From positions 1 through 7,498 of the forward strand of contig CAIVHJ010000429.1 of NCBI GenBank assembly GCA_903905665.1: a stretch of DNA of 7,498 nucleotides, given 5' to 3'. Below the pieces are notes generated by a model. It searched no databases. It saw only the letters and a list, made by a program, of their open reading frames with translations, and was not told the DNA's origin. Shown here piece by piece: positions 6,336-7,498 of the stretch; the stretch's first letter is position 1; each line of letters begins with the position of its first letter. The translations under genes were made by a program, and so were the position numbers. Origin of the DNA: an uncultured Phycisphaerales bacterium (GTDB lineage Bacteria > Planctomycetota > Phycisphaerae > UBA1845 > CAIVHJ01).

Positions 6336-6355
6336 CCCGCGATCCCGCACTTTTC

Positions 6356-6811
6356 TCAAATTTCCGACTGCACAATCAGATCATAAATCTCCTGTGCGGA
6401 ATCGACGCGCGCGACGGCTTGGCGGAATTCGTCGAGCTGCATCAAGCGACTGATGCGACCCATGGCCTGAATGTGGGGTCCGCTGATATCCGGGGGGCTG
6501 GCGAGCAGGACAACCAGTTCGGTCGGTTTTCCGTCCCGACTTTGAAAGTCAATGGGAACAACCGGCCTTCCGATCGCCATCACGAGATGATCGCAGGTAT
6601 CCGATTTGGCGTGGGGCATGGCGAGTCCGTGTTCCAGTCCGGTGGACCGCAGAGCTTCGCGTTCAAGCACCGCCGCAAGCAGGGACTCCTCATTTCGACA
6701 CTTTCCATTGATCGACAACAGACACACCAACTGCCTGATGGCTTCCTCTTTTGAAGAAGCATTCATGGAAGCCAAAATGCATTCCGGGGTTAAAGATTCA
6801 GAGAGTTTCAT
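6356..6811 (-). CDS. PTS system fructose/nitrogen-type EIIA domain protein
   Basis: This 151-residue protein is a stand-alone EIIA domain of the fructose/mannitol/PtsN class (PTS_EIIA type 2). It starts MKLSESLTPECI and carries the phosphorylation motif GLAMPHAK at 62-69, with His67 as the residue phosphorylated by HPr. Further family-like segments are VVLLASPP at about 100-107 and the C-terminal stretch HIQAMGRISRLM. Single-domain forms without sugar-specific EIIB/EIIC partners often act in regulation rather than sugar uptake, as PtsN does in Proteobacteria. No PTS permease, HPr or EI gene is in the window, so a regulatory role is inferred and a sugar-transport role is not excluded. The start fits family N-termini, although the ribosome binding site is weak. 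It is convergent with rplU, ending 20 bp away. Confidence 0.92.
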   Translation of the reverse strand: MKLSESLTPECILASMNASSKEEAIRQLVCLLSINGKCRNEESLLAAVLEREALRSTGLEHGLAMPHAKSDTCDHLVMAIGRPVVPIDFQSRDGKPTELVVLLASPPDISGPHIQAMGRISRLMQLDEFRQAVARVDSAQEIYDLIVQSEI

Positions 6812-6907
6812 CGTTTGCCCAACGGCCGGATCAGTAGTCTTTCACTCCGGCGCGAGAAGACCCTACTTCATCAACTCAACCCAAAATTCCTTGTGCACTG
6901 CGAGGAA

Positions 6908-6913
6908 ATTATA
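6908..6913 (-). promoter_or_regulatory. Candidate -10 element for the PTS IIA gene
   Basis: On the minus strand a perfect TATAAT (6913 to 6908) lies about 97 bp before the gene start. The expected -35 position holds only a T-rich run (GTTTTT at 17 bases), so the match is partial. If used, the leader would be about 90 bases. Confidence 0.35.
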
Positions 6914-7171
6914 TCCGTTTCCGCGTGAGAAAAAACCGGATGGAGCAAAAATCTATCATTCGGGTGGTGCTGCGTTTGTATGGCGAACCATGGATTATTG
7001 GTTATAGGCACTATGCATGAGACGTCTGATCAAGCGTGCATACAGGGTTCTAATGCTGAAATCCCAATCTGCGCGTGATGCAAGATCGACTTATCGGAAG
7101 CAGATTAAAAAAATGAATTCTTTTTCACAGATAACTCAAACACCCTTGCTTCTCTGACGATGCGTGAAGTG

Positions 7172-7189
7172 CTCGCGGGACACCGCGAG
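7172..7189 (+). other. GC-rich tetraloop hairpin in the leader of the last gene
   Basis: CTCGCGG (7172-7178) pairs perfectly with CCGCGAG (7183-7189) around the loop GACA. No T-run follows, so it is not an intrinsic terminator. It stands 53 bp before the ATG at 7243. The surrounding stretch 6812-7242 has no convincing gene and is more AT-rich than the flanking genes; it also contains an imperfect A/T palindrome centred on GAATTC at about 7115-7120. Confidence 0.5.
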
Positions 7190-7242
7190 GTCAAAACCAA
7201 CATGGAAGTGACTCAGACGAGGCGAAGGGAGGCGCACTGCTC

Positions 7243-7498
7243 ATGCGACCCATCGAATCCAGACTTACACCGCTCGTGGCAACTCAAGTTCATTACGACG
7301 GTTCGGATCTATTGACCGTCTCCCTGGTCCGACTGTCAGACGGATATCGCATCAACATCAGTTCGGAATGCCCGATCGGAAACGCCGCACCCGAAGTGTT
7401 CTATCGCGATTTGCAGGATTTGCTGGAATCGATCGGCCGTACTGCCGAAGTGGATGAAACGGACGATCGGGAATCGGAGCGTTTTGAGCGGTTGCTGG
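7243..7498 (+). CDS. Hypothetical protein, N-terminal part (runs off the window)
   Basis: From ATG 7243 the frame stays open to the window end for 85 codons plus one base. The product begins MRPIESRLTPLVATQVHYDG and ends in an acidic, charged stretch (EVDETDDRESERFERLL). I do not recognise a family. No signal peptide or membrane segment is visible, so it is probably cytoplasmic. The middle (SLVRLSDGYRINISSE, about 27-42) looks like alternating beta strands, and the tail after about 52 looks helical. The start is supported by AAGGGAGG at 7225-7232, 10 bases upstream, and by an in-frame TGA at 7165-7167 with no intervening ATG. Codon use resembles the other genes. The gene is preceded by a long non-coding leader with a hairpin. 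Reality as a gene is likely; function is unknown. Confidence 0.75.
   Translation, partial: MRPIESRLTPLVATQVHYDGSDLLTVSLVRLSDGYRINISSECPIGNAAPEVFYRDLQDLLESIGRTAEVDETDDRESERFERLL

Noticed and set aside
6606..7007. 133-codon plus-strand open frame over the PTS gene start and the gap
   Set aside because: Half is antisense to the PTS IIA gene and the rest has no motif or ribosome binding site; it is most likely chance.

Overview
This window reads as ordinary chromosomal DNA of a Gram-negative-type bacterium with a moderately high GC content. Signal peptides, a lipobox, an isolated bL21 gene, a solo PTS IIA protein and an envelope-protease neighbourhood are compatible with Planctomycetota or a related PVC lineage. 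That assignment is inference from gene style only; no rRNA or other decisive marker is present.

Left end (1-660, minus strand): an RNA-repair pair. An archease gene is followed after 2 bp by the start of rtcB, which runs off the window. Archease stimulates the RtcB RNA ligase, so the two products act together.

Centre-left (660-4650, plus strand): an intergenic zone with C-rich palindromic repeats leads into a lipoprotein-type short SppA peptidase, a membrane-anchored TlpA/ResA-like thioredoxin-fold protein 13 bp downstream, and then a 610-residue two-domain SppA with its own leader. The block is closed by a second copy of the same palindromic repeat in inverted orientation, a strong 12-bp-stem intrinsic terminator and another hairpin. 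Together these genes look like an envelope protein quality-control island: two membrane-associated serine/lysine peptidases and a redox protein.

Centre-right (4650-6340, plus strand): a secreted protein of unknown function contains an exact-offset internal duplication of about 80 residues. It is followed by a well-formed sigma-70-like promoter and rplU (bL21), which is not followed by rpmA.

Right end (6350-7498): a convergent minus-strand PTS IIA protein with its phospho-histidine motif, a 430-bp stretch with no convincing gene but a GC-rich hairpin, and the first 85 codons of an unrecognised plus-strand gene that leaves the window.

I do not see a defence system, mobile element gene, CRISPR array, tRNA or rRNA. 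The least-explained items are the duplicated-domain secreted protein and the inverted repeat copies that bracket the SppA block.
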